From NCBI GenBank assembly GCA_016165875.1, contig JABBOT010000005.1, forward strand, positions 2,692,692 through 2,756,691: a stretch of 64,000 nt of DNA, written 5' to 3'. Within the stretch, counting starts at the first letter, position 1, and each line of letters opens with the position of its first letter. Position numbers and translations under genes: made by a program. The DNA is from Acanthopleura granulata (lineage: Eukaryota; Mollusca; Polyplacophora; Chitonida; Chitonidae). The notes beneath the pieces are model-generated. The model searched no databases. It was given only the letters and a program-made list of their open reading frames with translations, and was not told where the DNA came from. Positions 1-13,870 of this stretch are shown here, piece by piece.

Positions 1-1540
1 GACTCCGTGAGTGCAACCCCCCCCCCCCCCACCAATATTGACCTCGTATATAATACCGACTCATAGTGACGGACAACGGAAGTTGGTGTCTTTCCCTGAT
101 CAGGTGACGGACGATCGGGGTGCATACAGTTTCGACATGTATATACGGCGTTGCCTATATGACATCAAATTAACAATTGACCTCATTTAGAAACATTTAA
201 CGGAAGGTCTTATTATAAACCATTTTTCCTGTTATTGTATGTCTTTTCACGTTACAACAAGGTAGATAAAGCTAAGAACTGCTGCTCTTTCAGCACCAAA
301 CAGCATAGGTTTCTTTTCCACTCTAGGACAGCATTTTACACAAACACTCTGATTACTACGCATCTGAAGAGTACTGCTCATGTCGGTTGACTTGGGCCCA
401 GATCAGACTGCATGGCGCCTGTGGTTTCCGAGTACGGACGCTGCACTCATAGTCATTCATAGTCACGACCTGCCCCTCCCCCTCTTCTCACACTTTATGT
501 CTCATCATACGATCTTATTGTACTGAAAACGTGTTTGTGTATCATAAAAGCGTGCATGATACTCTTTAATACTGAAAAGTGTTACCGTTCATGATTGTAT
601 ACCAAATCTATTTACGTTTCAGATTATGTCGTGAAAATAACGCCAAAAATATTAGGTGATCAGTTGAACAATGGAAAGAATTTGTAACAGTGGTAAATCA
701 TCTTTGTTTCTCCATCAAACAGAAGCTGTCAGTGGGCAGTGGCTGGCCTTTCAATCGCTAGGACACACGCGTTGTAAGTTCCAGGTCTTGGTCAGGGAAT
801 TTGTACCGATATTCCACTGCTCTCAGTAGTCACGTAACCTTGGTGACAACAAGCAAGTCGAAGACATTGGGTTGATCGTTTGCGCACCCGTTGGTTGACC
901 ACATGTTTTCTACCACAGAATATATGACGTGCATATACCTGTCCCTCACAAGTCAGAAAGTTTGTAAGTTTCAAAAGGTCGATGGTTTAACCCGCGGGTA
1001 TTCTGGCTTCCTCCACCTAAAAAACTAACGGCCATCTTGTTGTTGAAAAATGAAATAAATACACACATGAATCCACGATCAGCTGATTGGGTATATCAGA
1101 ACTGCACGCATACCTGGACGTACTGGTGATTAGCCAAGCGAGGAAACCGGCCAGATTACGGGGGCTCTATACGTCCATATCGGTTAGCGAGCTCTGATTC
1201 AAGTTTGCCCACAGACATTACATGTACAACACATAAACACTAAAATAAATATGTAACAGAGCAAGATATTTAATTCATTTTTGCCCCGCCCCAGTCGTCG
1301 GCCAGTGAGCATTCTGCACCCAGTGACCCCAAACTTTACATTGATAAATGACCATGAAATGTACCTATTGTACCAAACTATGCCATACATAATGTGAGTC
1401 AGATGTATCCACGAATATTATATCAGTTAAAATAAAGCCTATACCTTAGTTACAAAACAATACACAAATGTTAAATCATTATTATTATTGATTTGACATT
1501 GGGTCTGTGTACCGAAAATATATGTGCCGCTGAAATGAAT
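1..1540. other. Intergenic, nothing recognised
   Basis: Apart from a C-run at 17-30, no repeat, RNA or coding signal could be supported. Confidence 0.4.
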
Positions 1541-1636
1541 CAAATAGTTTTCTTTTGCTTCCCTTTCTTTATTACACAAGACCTCAATCAAATAGTTTTC
1601 TTTTGCTTCCCTTACTTTATTACACAAGACCTCAAT
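1541..1636. repeat. 48-bp tandem duplication (2 copies)
   Basis: Two near-identical 48-bp units beginning CAAATAGTTTTCTTTTGC at 1541 and 1589, with a partial third start at 1637. Intergenic and of no evident function. Apparent ORFs on both strands follow the duplication. Confidence 0.85.
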
Positions 1637-4600
1637 CAAAAGGTTCAACAGTCAATATAACAAAAGCTGTGCATGTCCACTGTTTTTTGACCTTCCTGAT
1701 TTGCATGTTCTTTTTGAACCTTAAAGGTGGGAAAAATTGCTCGTCTGACTCAGTTCTCCAGCACTGCATGTGTCGCCATTTACATATTACATGTTTTTCT
1801 TAACAGGATACTAGGGCTGGTAGATTGTTCTGGTGTTGTTAAAAATTGCCCATTTTTGACACCCGTACCCAACCCTGATTCGCATGCGTTTGTATAAGAA
1901 TCCTACACAAGATGGTATACATTGTGTTTCCTGTTTGGATTGAGGCATACAGTATTTTTTCTCTACACTATTACACCAATCAATCCCATTTGTCTGCTCA
2001 ACCAGTTGAATTCAATTTTTGTTTAAATCAGACTACACGCTAAGCCCGTGTAGACATGGAAGTTCAAAGTCCAAGTGGGCCTATGCGTGTGACTGCATGA
2101 CTTCACAGCGGATATGTAGACCTCGTGGCCAGCAGGCATTGCATCATGTTGAAGTTGCACACTATAGGTCCAGCTAACACTGTATAAAATAGTTTTTCTG
2201 GCTCGATCGCACGGTGGAAAAAAATTCATATTTATACTAATAACGGAAATAATGAAACTGTTGTATTCCTTAGAAAGAAAACATTCTTGCAAGCAATAAA
2301 CCAAATCGTGCAGTTGAACACAAAGTAGCATGATGCTGCAATCTATTTATAGGTCTACATGTCGGTTGATTTAATAATTTTTTTTCTTTCAAATGACGTC
2401 CAGTAAACAATGGCACCTGATGGCAATGAAGAAAAGACTACTTAATACTAGAGATTTCTTTGTACTAATCCATTGTGTCCAGCTTGTGGTGAGCCTTACA
2501 CAAATAGATCTGTTGTGGTTGTTTACAGGTATGCTGGGCACTGAAATGACAACTACGACGCAAACTGTCGATGAGAGACACATTTTCTTCCACTGGCCGA
2601 GGGCTATCAAAGAAACCATACGTCAATACGATGTAGGCCAGCACTTAATATGCATCCAGAGGCTTCTGGAGTATTCTCACTGTAGTAGCCATAGGGCTAA
2701 TAGGGGCCATTCATTGTGCTCACTCAAGTGTCACCAATGGCGATACTGCACGTATGTCTGATCCAGTATGATGACGTCATACTGATGCAGTTGACAACCT
2801 CAGAGCCCGGATAACCTAGTTTATCGGCCGGGAGCATCAGACTGTAGCCTCAGACGGGAAGACGACAAGGCGTCTGTGTCTGCGTCGGCTGCCTAAATTA
2901 CTTCTGCCTTCATTGGAAACAAGCGAAATTTACCGCCTTTTGGTCTGCATATCATGTAGTTAGTTTCACCTCTTGTGCTAAAGATTAACATAATAGGGTC
3001 GCATAAGGAACTTCACTCGTGTCAGCCCATGACTTCAATCCGGAAGCCTGGGCGAAATATAGCGATCATTTACATGCTACCCCGGGCGACAACCCGCGCA
3101 AGGAATAGCACAGTGCAATGCATTACACATACAACGATCTTGCGATTACGAGACAGATGCTTGGTTCAATAGATTCATTACAAATGGACGTAATCATTGA
3201 TATATCCAGAACTTTACATACTCATTCACCCCATAATTCACGATACACTATAATCCCCAAGCCATGAATGAACTTTCCAGACAACTTATTGTTCTAATAC
3301 TTCAATTTTCTTTCCACTCATTTTAGAAAAACGTGATGAATGTGCAGAAAAAATATTTTCTTGCGTATGTATAGACCTATATAGCGCCTTCGTTTATTAG
3401 GCAAGAGTGCAAGAACAGCGGTCGCATGTGCAAAAAAACTGTTAATACCTTCGACAATTTCATCAATTACAGACAGAAACTGCGCGTGTGAACAAGTATT
3501 GTCAAGTCGTCTTCGAGTTAGATCATGACCTCTCCAAGACGTAACCGAAGCCGAAATTGGAAGATACATTCTCTGTGTGACCTGTTCATTGCCAAGATTG
3601 ACGAAATACTCGGCAAGGTTTTCAGGCTGGTTTTGAATATTGTGTACAGGGGTTAGGTATTGCCTTGTAAGTTACCCAAACAAAGGTAATAACATATTTA
3701 TTCCAAGTATCCAAAATAATTGCTTTTTGTGTGGAACTGTTCCTGAAAGCTTTATCAGGTTATTGATGTAACAGCACTGTCTTATTGTCTTCAAGTTATT
3801 TAAACCAAATCAATGTTAGAATATGTTGCATGTTATGAGTGTACAAATCCTAAAACAAGCTTTGCACGTTTACACTTTGTCTCTTCGCATGAATTACTTT
3901 CTACAGAGTTTTCACTTTGCGTCTGCCAACAGCAATGATTTGGTATGAAGCCGACGATGACAGTTTAACAAATTCATGACCTCATGGCGGTTATTGCACA
4001 TTTCCCTCCAAGAGAGCTTCAGATATACGCCTACTGACGATCGGTAGAAACTATGCACACTGCTTTATTGTTATGTTAAACTCTTGCGCAGTATTTTGGC
4101 AATAAAATCAATTTTTATTATATTGTTCAAGGCATACAGCTTACATGATCTGTCCACCAATATTAAACATCGGGCGCCATTGCGCCATGAGGTGGCGACA
4201 GTTGCCTAAAAGCCGGGCAAGGTACGAGGCTATATTCTTGCTACGGATTGGGTCGCACCCATGAGCTTTTGCCCTCTATATTCCGCTGTTATCTGGCCAG
4301 TTCCGACTTGGCCTATCTGTGTTTTGTTTTCAAAACTCTCGGATCATGTGTACTTAGATCACTTTTGATTCAGGGTTTTTTACAGCAAAACAGGAGATTA
4401 ACACCATAAAACGACTTCAGAAATACAAAAAAAAAAAACAAAAACAAAAAAAAAACTAGACATGGTGAGTAAAACCAAGGCAACGAAATCCGACCTCCTG
4501 AAAGTGTTCTCACGCTAGAAACATACTGCATGTATTGCTTGTGTATGGAAAGCCCTCGATGCAGCTCTCCCCAAGGTGTATACTCAGGACTGTGACAGAA

Positions 4601-7203
4601 GTAGAGCTCGCATTCTATCTTTTTATCGTATATACGGTATAAACCTACATTAACTTACATCGTGTATATTAATATGCGTTATAGATTCCTGGGCGAAACG
4701 ACACACTTACAGATGTACTTTAAGCGTATACATCTTCGATAAACACAGTGCATTATTTGCTGGGAACGTCACGCGTACGCGTAGCCTTGTCAAGCAACAT
4801 TGTGATATTTCACAACATATGCACACCTGTTCATAAACACTGTGGTCTATGTTTTGTTTTCTTCATATATAAACCATAGCTGAACAGTTTAGTTAAGCCA
4901 GTGCTCTAGTCTTACTACAATTCTCATGCATCCGGTCATTCCATATATCGCTTCTGCTGCGCTTCTTTTTAGTGATAAAACAGGTGAGATCGATTCAATA
5001 GGGTGGTTTTAACTCTAGAATGGATTTCTGGTGAATGTAGCCTACATGCATGATAATAGGTGTGAGTGTCTATCATAAGTTACATGTTTACGAACACGCC
5101 AAACAAACATCACAGTTTCTGTCCCCCACCCCTACTGCCTTAACATCTCCTGCTTGAAAGTCGTAGTTTCATATGATGAAAATAGCAAATAGCTTTCCCA
5201 CTTTCCTTTGCATAGTATGTGTATGTTTTCTATAGAGAGAAGAAAGGGTCCACTGTCATTTGAAAATAAACTGGTAAATAAACGGTGGTTGATTCTTCAA
5301 CTGTTTCGGGTTCCAGATCACCTTCATGACCAAAGTGATATAGTCAATCGAAAATCAAGCCTTTAAAGACAGCATTATATGTTTAAAGATCTGCATTTGA
5401 CGAATACATAGCATACTTGGTGGTCTTTGTAACTAACTATCTGTGAAACAGGTGATGCCCTCAATCAATGCACGTCAAGTCCTTTCAGTTCAGACACCAC
5501 AGTTTAGTTGTCAAAGAAAGTCAACCACTTGCCTCCACTGTATACAGTAAAACACTTCCATCTGAGATTCTTCTTCATGTAGTCTAGCCTGGGGCAAGGA
5601 TGAAGGTGTGGGTATCGCGTCATTCATCGTTTAATCAAAAGTTTCCAAAAATAGGCCATTTACCCTTGACCTAAAAATCGATTAATTTCCAACTTCGACA
5701 TTGGAATCTGATTTAGATTTTGCTCCTGCATTATCTAATGTTCCTTTTGACGTCTTCTCTATTAGCTATACCAAGTCTTATTCTATTTTATTGAAGGCGA
5801 TCGTTTTCTAACCATGCCTCGAGCTAGTCACAGTTCTTGTGGTTAAAGCAAAGCGCCGACAACGTCTTATATTGTAACCGTGACTTTTGGTTTAGCAGTA
5901 TACCCTTCACTTATTAAACAGGGTTGTTTGTATACGAAAGCTGGATACGGCTGAACATGCCATCAAGTTGGTTGACCGCCTATACTGGTGTTTATCATTC
6001 TGCCTGAATTCCCCGGCGTCCAACAATTACTGTACACGAACCTGTCAAAACACACAGGCGTACAGGTTACTGCAACCCGTCAGCGTAACGAGTTCTCACC
6101 GCACTGAAATAAAACAAAATGAGACGTATGCATGGAAATTTATTCAGCTCAATTTAGAGCTTCTCAACAATATTTACACAGTGTATGAATGGTAGTGTAT
6201 AAGGGAATTCATAAATTGCCCTAGCACCTGGAACCTAGTCAATATTGGGTCATTGTCTGGTGATGTAGTGTTGTCAATACGTCAACACTTGCCGATGATA
6301 CTTCTCCGTCTGTTCCCCCTAATAGAAAGGTGACAACACGCCGTGCTGACTGCTTACAAGTATAAATTAGATTTGACCCTAAAACTCGATATTCGCTGAG
6401 CACATTGAGTCAGCGTAGATATCCATGAACATATAAACAAGGGATAATACACAAACCGGTCCCGAGGGACCGAATCCATCCCTGCTGCCTTTTGACATTT
6501 GCAGTTCTCGTATCATACAGATGTATACATGTAGGCATTATCCTATCTACCATCAAGGGCTTTATATGGGCATATGCCTTTAAAATTCATTGAAATCGGG
6601 TCATGCGCTAATTTTGCGTTTATGGACCAGGAACCCCCACTCTGGTTGAAGACTGGTATGCGAATGTCCATTTCGACGCCTGGTTTCCTAGAACCCCACA
6701 CGAGATTTGCTCTTTCCGCATAAAGACCATAATTGAAGCTTTTAGTAATAATGAGAAGCGGTATTTCTGAAACAGTGGTTGGTTGCTCCCACCCTTTCAC
6801 TATAACATCTGGTGTGGGGGATGTTTAAGTTGAAAACCTGTTGTATTTGACCACGGGTCCTCAACGAGCCTTCTTTGAAATTAATTACAGTTATCCGAAC
6901 GAGTATTAAACGGCTGACACAGGTGAAGTGTATGGTAAATGTGAGATAATTTAAAACAGATTTTTCTCAACCAATGCTGACTTGAAAGCTATCCAGCAGC
7001 AACGGTTTATAGTCCCGAGTATGAATTTTTCTCCTTATAGCCACAATATGAAGTTCAGGGTGTAAGTCTTATGGGTTCCATAGATCTTTGCATAATAGTT
7101 TAGGGTTCACAACATAAAGTTCACAGCACATGTATAAACTTCTGTGTTCTACAGTGTGAACCTTTGGTTCCACCGAAGATGAAGTTTTCTGACTAATCCG
7201 TTT
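1637..7203. other. Intergenic, no gene recognised
   Basis: Several 60-122-codon ORFs occur, none with recognisable protein character or convincing splice context. Contains an A-rich tract at 4428-4456. Confidence 0.4.
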
Positions 7204-7470
7204 GGGTTCCATAGTTCCCGGTTCTCTGTATAATTCTATTGGGTTCCATAGTTCCCTGTTCTCTGTATAATTCTATTGGGTTCCATGGTTCCCTGTTCTT
7301 TGCATAATTTTATCGGGTTCCATGGTTCCATGGTTCCCTGATGCCGGTATAATTCTATTGGGTTCCATGGTTCCCTGTTGTCTGTATAATTCTATTGGGT
7401 TCCATGGTTCCCTGTTGTCTGTATAATTCTATTGGGTTCCATGGTTCCCTGTTGTCTGTATAATTCTACT
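7204..7470. repeat. 37-bp minisatellite, seven units
   Basis: Units begin GGGTTCCATGGTTCCCTG and end TATAATTCTATT. They start at 7204, 7241, 7278, 7315, 7360, 7397 and 7434; the fourth is 45 bp because of an internal GGTTCCAT duplication. Degenerate relatives of the unit extend upstream to about 7070. Confidence 0.9.
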
Positions 7471-9011
7471 GGGTTTCATAGTATGAAGGGCTCTAATATA
7501 ACTCTCTAGGGATAAGAGCTAGGACCGACATTCATGTGACACATTTAGTCGCACTATCGATCAGGTCTGTCTGACATTGCAATGTTTTTATTGTTTGGCA
7601 CCTTATATTTTTTCAGTATTCGCCTATCCGTGTTTTATAATACACCCCTGACGAGCTCTGTCGTCAATTTGTGCAAGTTTGCTCTCATTTGAAATGCTGA
7701 TGAAACTCAAAATCAGGTTTGTCATTGTTAATAAATATTTGTATTACTTAACGTTTAATTCTTTGAAGCCTTTATGCCTTCACCCTCTTCCTTATGAATC
7801 AACTGATTTTTCTTACTCTTAATGACAGTATACCAGATTTAACAAATCATGCATCCCAGAAAGGTCTAGTGCAATGTGAGTATACCTAAAATGCACTTTA
7901 GTGTGGAGGGGTCAAAAGTGCAAGGTGTTATTTATTTGTTTATTTATTCATGTTAGAAAAATTTTGACAGACGTAAATAACATCATAAATCAAGAAAATG
8001 TCATCGTTTTGAAGATACGGGCTTTGGAGCTTCTGTCTAACTCCCTATTACTTTGGCAATGGCATACACCTCATAAACTGCCCCTGGAGAAATTCCAGTC
8101 CAATCAAGTCATGGCTACAATCTAAAGCCTTGAAAAGTTCTACAGACCAGTCATGAATATATCACCACAGGAGTAGTATGCACCCGTAAACCTCAGCCAT
8201 TTCAATCGATGATAAATCCATCTGTTTGCTTCTTTGACATTTGACTCTCGCTGAAAAGGGATAAAAAAGTATACAGAAGTTTACATCGAATAAAAGTCGA
8301 AAGGAAATTTTAAAAAATAATATGGAGGTAACCGCATTGAACACTTGCTCGCATTGAATTCGCACGCATATTCAAAAGTGAGCTATGCTGAGAAAGAATG
8401 ACAGACATAAAAGTGTTTATAAGCATGATATAGCTGTTTATAGATCGCGAGCTGGTATTTGCAGTTATGGCTATTGTTCATACCACCATGAACTAGCTTT
8501 GCTCACAATGGTAATAGTTGGATGTCACTGGCTGACGGACATGTTCTCTGGGTCCTGACATTGTTCTTCTCTGTCACCGGGATGAATGGGACACCCCATC
8601 TGAATGAACTCTCTGTATCTGTGTACTGAGGTCCTGAGGTCATCAAGCCTTCACCCCGCATGACATTTCTGTACCCCCGATAAAGAATGGAATGCACGAG
8701 GGAATGTTGTGGTTAATACCCTAGCTAGAAAGTGGACAGTGTATCTGTTATAGATCAAATTATACAAATTGTTAAAGTATATGTTTGTTGTTCTCTTATG
8801 CAATCAACCCAAAGCAAATGTTAAGTATTGTGCACATGCAGAAAAGCAAAGTTTAACTTCTTTCATATTAACAGCTCGCCACGATATTGTTGAAGTGGCC
8901 TTACGTCATTATCATTCATTCATATTAGCAACGTATACGATTTCTAATACTGAGCAATTATAAGAGGAAAGTCGTCTTTGAGAGCGAAAGTCACTCATAT
9001 GAACTGCACTC

Positions 9012-9015
<4 letters not shown>
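7471..9015. other. Intergenic, no gene recognised
   Basis: Only a short TTTA-type SINE tail relic at about 7925-7950 stands out. Confidence 0.4.

Positions 9016-9060
<45 letters not shown>
9016..9060. repeat. (CT)n microsatellite
   Basis: About 22 uninterrupted CT dinucleotides in intergenic DNA. Confidence 0.98.
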
Positions 9061-9063
<3 letters not shown>

Positions 9064-9298
9064 AATCTTTGTTTCAGCAGATATCAGCATCGGAGATTAA
9101 TTCACCTTTCTTTCTTCTGCGTACGTTGACTTCTTTACTGAGTCAACTACAAGCATGCCTAGACTAAATTCCAACTCAGGAATGTGTACATGCTTACAGT
9201 TTCTGTTTCGGAGAATTTCATTTATCAGAAATGACTGTGGATGGGCAAGGGTCAAACGGATAAGAAATCTATAGCCGGTACAATCACATTCTTAATTG

Positions 9299-9590
9299 GC
9301 AAGAAGCGATATCACGATGGTTCAAAGCGATAGGGTGATGATAGGAAGCGATTGCACAAAGATACTAGGAGATTACATGAAGTCACGAGGAGATGACTAT
9401 CGCTTCATGCCAACGTGCCACGGTTTCGAACAATCGTCCGATCGCTTCTTGTCAGGGTACCATCGCCTTGGGCTGTCGTAAGATCGTTTCGTGCCATCGT
9501 GTCTTCTTTTCGTTCACCTTACTTGGCATATTATCGCGTCGTCACAACGAACCATGGCGGTATCGTGCCATCGCTTCGTTTCATCATGAG
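9299..9590. repeat. Inverted cluster of GAAGCGAT motifs
   Basis: GAAGCGAT or a one-base variant occurs at 9303, 9324 and 9345 on the plus strand. Its reverse complement ATCGCTTC occurs at 9399, 9441 and 9570. The outermost pair extends to GAAGCGATATCACGAT against GAAGCGATGGCACGAT. This suggests a decayed foldback or internally repetitive transposon. Family not recognised. Confidence 0.55.
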
Positions 9591-12500
9591 GCGGCTTGAA
9601 TACCTTATGGACATTGAACTGTACTTCTCAGAATGGTCGTCGTGTGCCTCCTATCTGCATATGGGCAACATAAATGAGTTCAGTGCAGATCTGATTATTT
9701 AATAAGGCAGACCGACAAAATGGCTTTATTACCTGTGATTTAGACCGAGAATACTTGACATGATGGTGAGTCAGTATGTGCTGCTGAAACACGGTAATGC
9801 TCATGAATACAGGTGATTTATGGAGCTATCGATGACAGTTTGCTACAAGATACCTATGTCATTAATATCCGTGTATGACTTCACCTGATTTACACTGATT
9901 TTAGGAGGTACCGATAAGTACAATTGCCCGAAGGCGATGACTTCATTGAGTACTGGATCACACAACCCTTAGATAATAGTGTGAGTTAGGAATTTCGTGT
10001 TTCACAATGTTTATTATTACCACAGCACGCGCCTTCCCCACAAATCTGTGGTCACATTTTTGTTTATTGAGCTGCCTGGCCTTTTGCAATCGGAGTAGTA
10101 GTATTCAGAAGCATGACTGAGCGTTAAATTTCACCCTGTGATGAATGAGAGACCTGGCGAAAACCGTCGTGTCTATTTGATTTGGGTCTGTGTACACAAG
10201 CTCCATTGAAGTCCCTCCAGCCTTGTCGCCGCATGGTACTCACGTGATCAGCAAGCGCGCGCTAATGTGCCAGAACGAGGCTGAGCTGAACTCGTCTTTA
10301 ATGACCGGAAATTCTATGACCTCGAAAGACAAATATCACAGTTTGCATTTCCTTAGATACCATGAGACTGCTCTTTCAAAATCCCCGCTGTCCTACATGT
10401 CCTTCACATTTTCAAGCCCGTTGTTTCTTGAATAAAATCTCTGAAATTAAAACTGTTGGAAAAAAGGTGGGGTCAATTTATCACATATTATATTTGAAAT
10501 CTATCGGTTTGATATTTCGGTTGAAAAAATAAACCATGTCCTTTATATAGGTAACTGTTGTAATAAAAGAAACAGGCCTTTATTATAACCATACAATAAC
10601 ATTGTGTTTGAAAATGTTTAATGGCGTTATAACTCCTGTCCAAATTTTTGTAGCCATAATATTAGACATGTTCTTGAGTACGGGTTTAAAACACTAATAA
10701 ATAAACAAATAAATGAATGAATAAATAAATGAGACCGTGGTATTATCTACAAAATATAAATTAGCTGTCCCAAGTTTTTTGAAATTCAGACCTCATTTAA
10801 TATCCCTTCAAATTCAAAGCCTCTTTTATGACAGCTTGTTAAGTATATAAATACTAAAGCACAATAGTCCAGGAATACAAATCTGTACATTCGGGAGATT
10901 CGTATATAGCTCTTTCATGGAGCCATTAAACGCAAGCTACTTTGCCTCTCGGGCTCTTTTTTGTGGCTTCACGTTTGTAAATGCCGCTATTTGTCTCATT
11001 CTCTTAGAAGTTTTCCGCCCACCAAGTCATCTCACATATTATGGATCGCAAACAATGGGGTCATAGTCACAAAGGCTTTGTTGTTCACTAGCTTTTTAAC
11101 GACGTCGAATTCCGTATGAAACGTAAGCTCTTCTGTTGTTATAACTACAGCCGAAATTTACATTTCAAATTCGCTGCTAACCTGCACATGGATTGTCGTT
11201 TATACATTTCTTACTGTATTCAGGTACTATTCATGTCACTTTTGCGAGGACAGAAATTATGTTTATAGTTTGAAGTTAGATATTTAACCTTTGTTACAGT
11301 CGTGTTTATAAAATATGCCTATGTCATATTTATGTAATATCACTGTATAGAAATGTTTTGCTATCTGTTAAGAATTATCGATACAGAGCAATAAGTTAAT
11401 CAATCAAGGAGGTGACCATCAAACAGCACATCGAGTGCATAAACACAGAGCTAAGCCATTCATCAATGATGTGAACAACACCTCCATCAATCTGTCCACC
11501 AACCAATCTATCCATAAAATATACTGTACATATGTATTGCCATATCACACAGGTTAAATTAGGCGATGTTTTGAGAAAGGTGCTATCTCTGGTACATGAA
11601 CTACGTATATGTGATAGGTAGCACACGACTGGCTTTTGTCTTTGTACCATATGCTCACTTGTTTACAACGCTGCCTGGAAAACGGCTGCTACTGCATACG
11701 TGGTCTTCAGTTTACTGAACGTTATCCACATTGTATCATTGGTAGTTTTCCCCCACCCCCGCCGTCTTCCGCTGAGCGCTCGTGCACGACATAGCTATGT
11801 GATTCTTCACCTAGGATCAGAGTTTATGTAACTGGCAAAATATTGCTGTTGTTTTTCGTCATACCGCATGGGGTTTCCATTCTTCCAACATGTATCTGTA
11901 TGTGATTGGCCATTTTTGGATGTACATGTATTTGTGTGGTGTGTTGTCGTGGAATCTGAAACCAGTGACCCTTAATCCAACCCTGAATCGATTCTTTTCC
12001 CAATTCACGTCTACACGAGCCCAGAAATTAAATCCGACACTGTCGGTGGGTGAGCGGAACACTAAGAAAAAAATAGTGTAAGAAATACGTTTTCACAGTC
12101 GTAAAGTTCACCCGAAGAGGTACACGTATATAATAGTGCAGTACATTTATAGCTCACAGGCATGATATGAGTACCTGACATCCCCAGCCGTCATAGGGAG
12201 GGCTACAAATAGTCTACCAACTTTACAGGTCTGTGAATGGGTTATACAGACCTCAATAGCTTGTGAGTACAGATATGTTCAACTGTGTGTTTGCCAGTAT
12301 AAATCCACGGTACATGGTGAAAGGGTTCTAACGGCAAGCACTATTAGGCGAATCTGGGTTAACCAGACAGTATTGTGTACACAGGCTTATCGCCCTCTTA
12401 AGCTCTATGAGATATTTTAGTCTATTGCGACATTTAAAACTGAAGTGTTCTGCACTCCCACAGGCCCGCGACTTAGCAGATAGATATCAAGTATACATGT

Positions 12501-13458
12501 CCAATTGAAGGGACGAAGATCGCGTTACACTGCAAACCGTACCAACACTGGTGTCAAGTCCATTTGGTACGGACATCGTTTGTAGCGTCCGGTACACGAG
12601 CCTATCACACTGATATATGATATCAACCGTTTATAAACGTTCTAAACACACAGCACACCGGGAATCCGGGCGGCGTTTGTGTGACCTGTATAAATGGACA
12701 TGTCTTTTGAGTGATATTGGCATATGCTCCGTTAAGCGTGCACGAAGGTCTTTATATCCAGGCCTACTGAGTTTTCATTGTATGCATAAACTTGTTCGTA
12801 CAGACGACGACATCTATCAAAATTCAGTCTCTGATTCGTCTATCTGCCTTGAATAGGTTACCGTATTCGCAGAACAGGCAAGCAATACAATCTCGCGCCT
12901 TCTGTTTCCTAACGGAATCAAGGATTCACGCGGGGGGGGGGGGGGGGATAGCAATGCTGATCAGCAATGTACGAGTCAGTAACTTTTCTGGCCTCTATTT
13001 TCCAGTGATCGCTAATGATTCAGCAGTTAACAACAACAACATGTTGAAAAATTTCTTGTATCATCTTTTTGAAATAGCTAAATTGCAAACCGTTGCAAAT
13101 CGAATTGAAAATTACTATCTAGCAGTCGACTTAAAGTATTTCTTAGTCTTCGACGTCAGTTCCCCGGTCTTAGTCTGTGCTATCAAGGAATGTCGCCTTG
13201 AATGCTCTTCATTGTCATAAATTCGTTGTATCAACGTGTTGCATGAGTATACGACCTGATATTTCGTGGAGATGATTAATATTTTCACGAGCCCGAAGTA
13301 TAGGCAACACGCTAATATAACATATTGTCGTGAAAACTTTTTTTTTTTTTTTTTTTTAAATTTGAACACCGTATGTACACTTTTAGCTGTTGTGATACCC
13401 ATATACGATTATTGTTAAAATACTCATGATTAGCTTGTTTTATTAAGATATATAGTTG
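9591..13458. other. Intergenic, no gene recognised
   Basis: Holds an AAAT-type tail at about 10698-10731, a 16-G run at 12932-12947 and a 20-T run at 13338-13357. The 142-codon ORF at 12792-13220 spans the G-run and has no recognisable domain. Confidence 0.4.
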
Positions 13459-13870
13459 ATTTATTTAGGCCTATTTTTTTTATTTGATGGGTGTTTTTCG
13501 CCGTACTTAAAAATATTTCTAGTGCTGCGGTCAGCATTATGGTGGGAGGAAACGGAGCAGAGCCCGGCGAAACCCACGACCATCCGAAGGTTGCTCACAG
13601 ACCTTCTTCCCACGTAATACCGGAGAGGAGGCAAGCGGATACGTGAGGATACAACGATCGCAATGGTGAGAGACACGTATGTCATTACGCTACATTCAAG
13701 AATATTTCACTTATGCGACGACAGTATTACCGTATAGGGAAATTGGGCAGAGCCCAGGGGAAACCCACGAACGTTCCCACGTACCGCCAGAGAGGAAGCC
13801 AGCATGAGCTGAACTTGAACGCACAGCGACCGCATTGGAGAGAGGCACCTGGGTAATTACGCTGGGTCTG
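13459..13870 (-). mobile_element. Two SINE copies joined head to tail (family 1)
   Basis: First copy about 13459-13690: TTTAT-rich end, a GTGTTTTTCGCCGTACTTAA box, ATTATGGTGGGAGGAAAC, and GCAATGGTGAGAGACAC with TCATTACGCT. It is followed immediately by a second copy at about 13693-13870, which starts in the body at CAAGAATATTTCAC and ends TTACGCTG. Both lack a complete tRNA-like head, so this is a rearranged or nested pair. Confidence 0.75.

Noticed and set aside
2393..2761. 122-codon plus-strand ORF
   Set aside because: No domain, signal peptide or splice support; overlaps an equally plausible minus-strand ORF.
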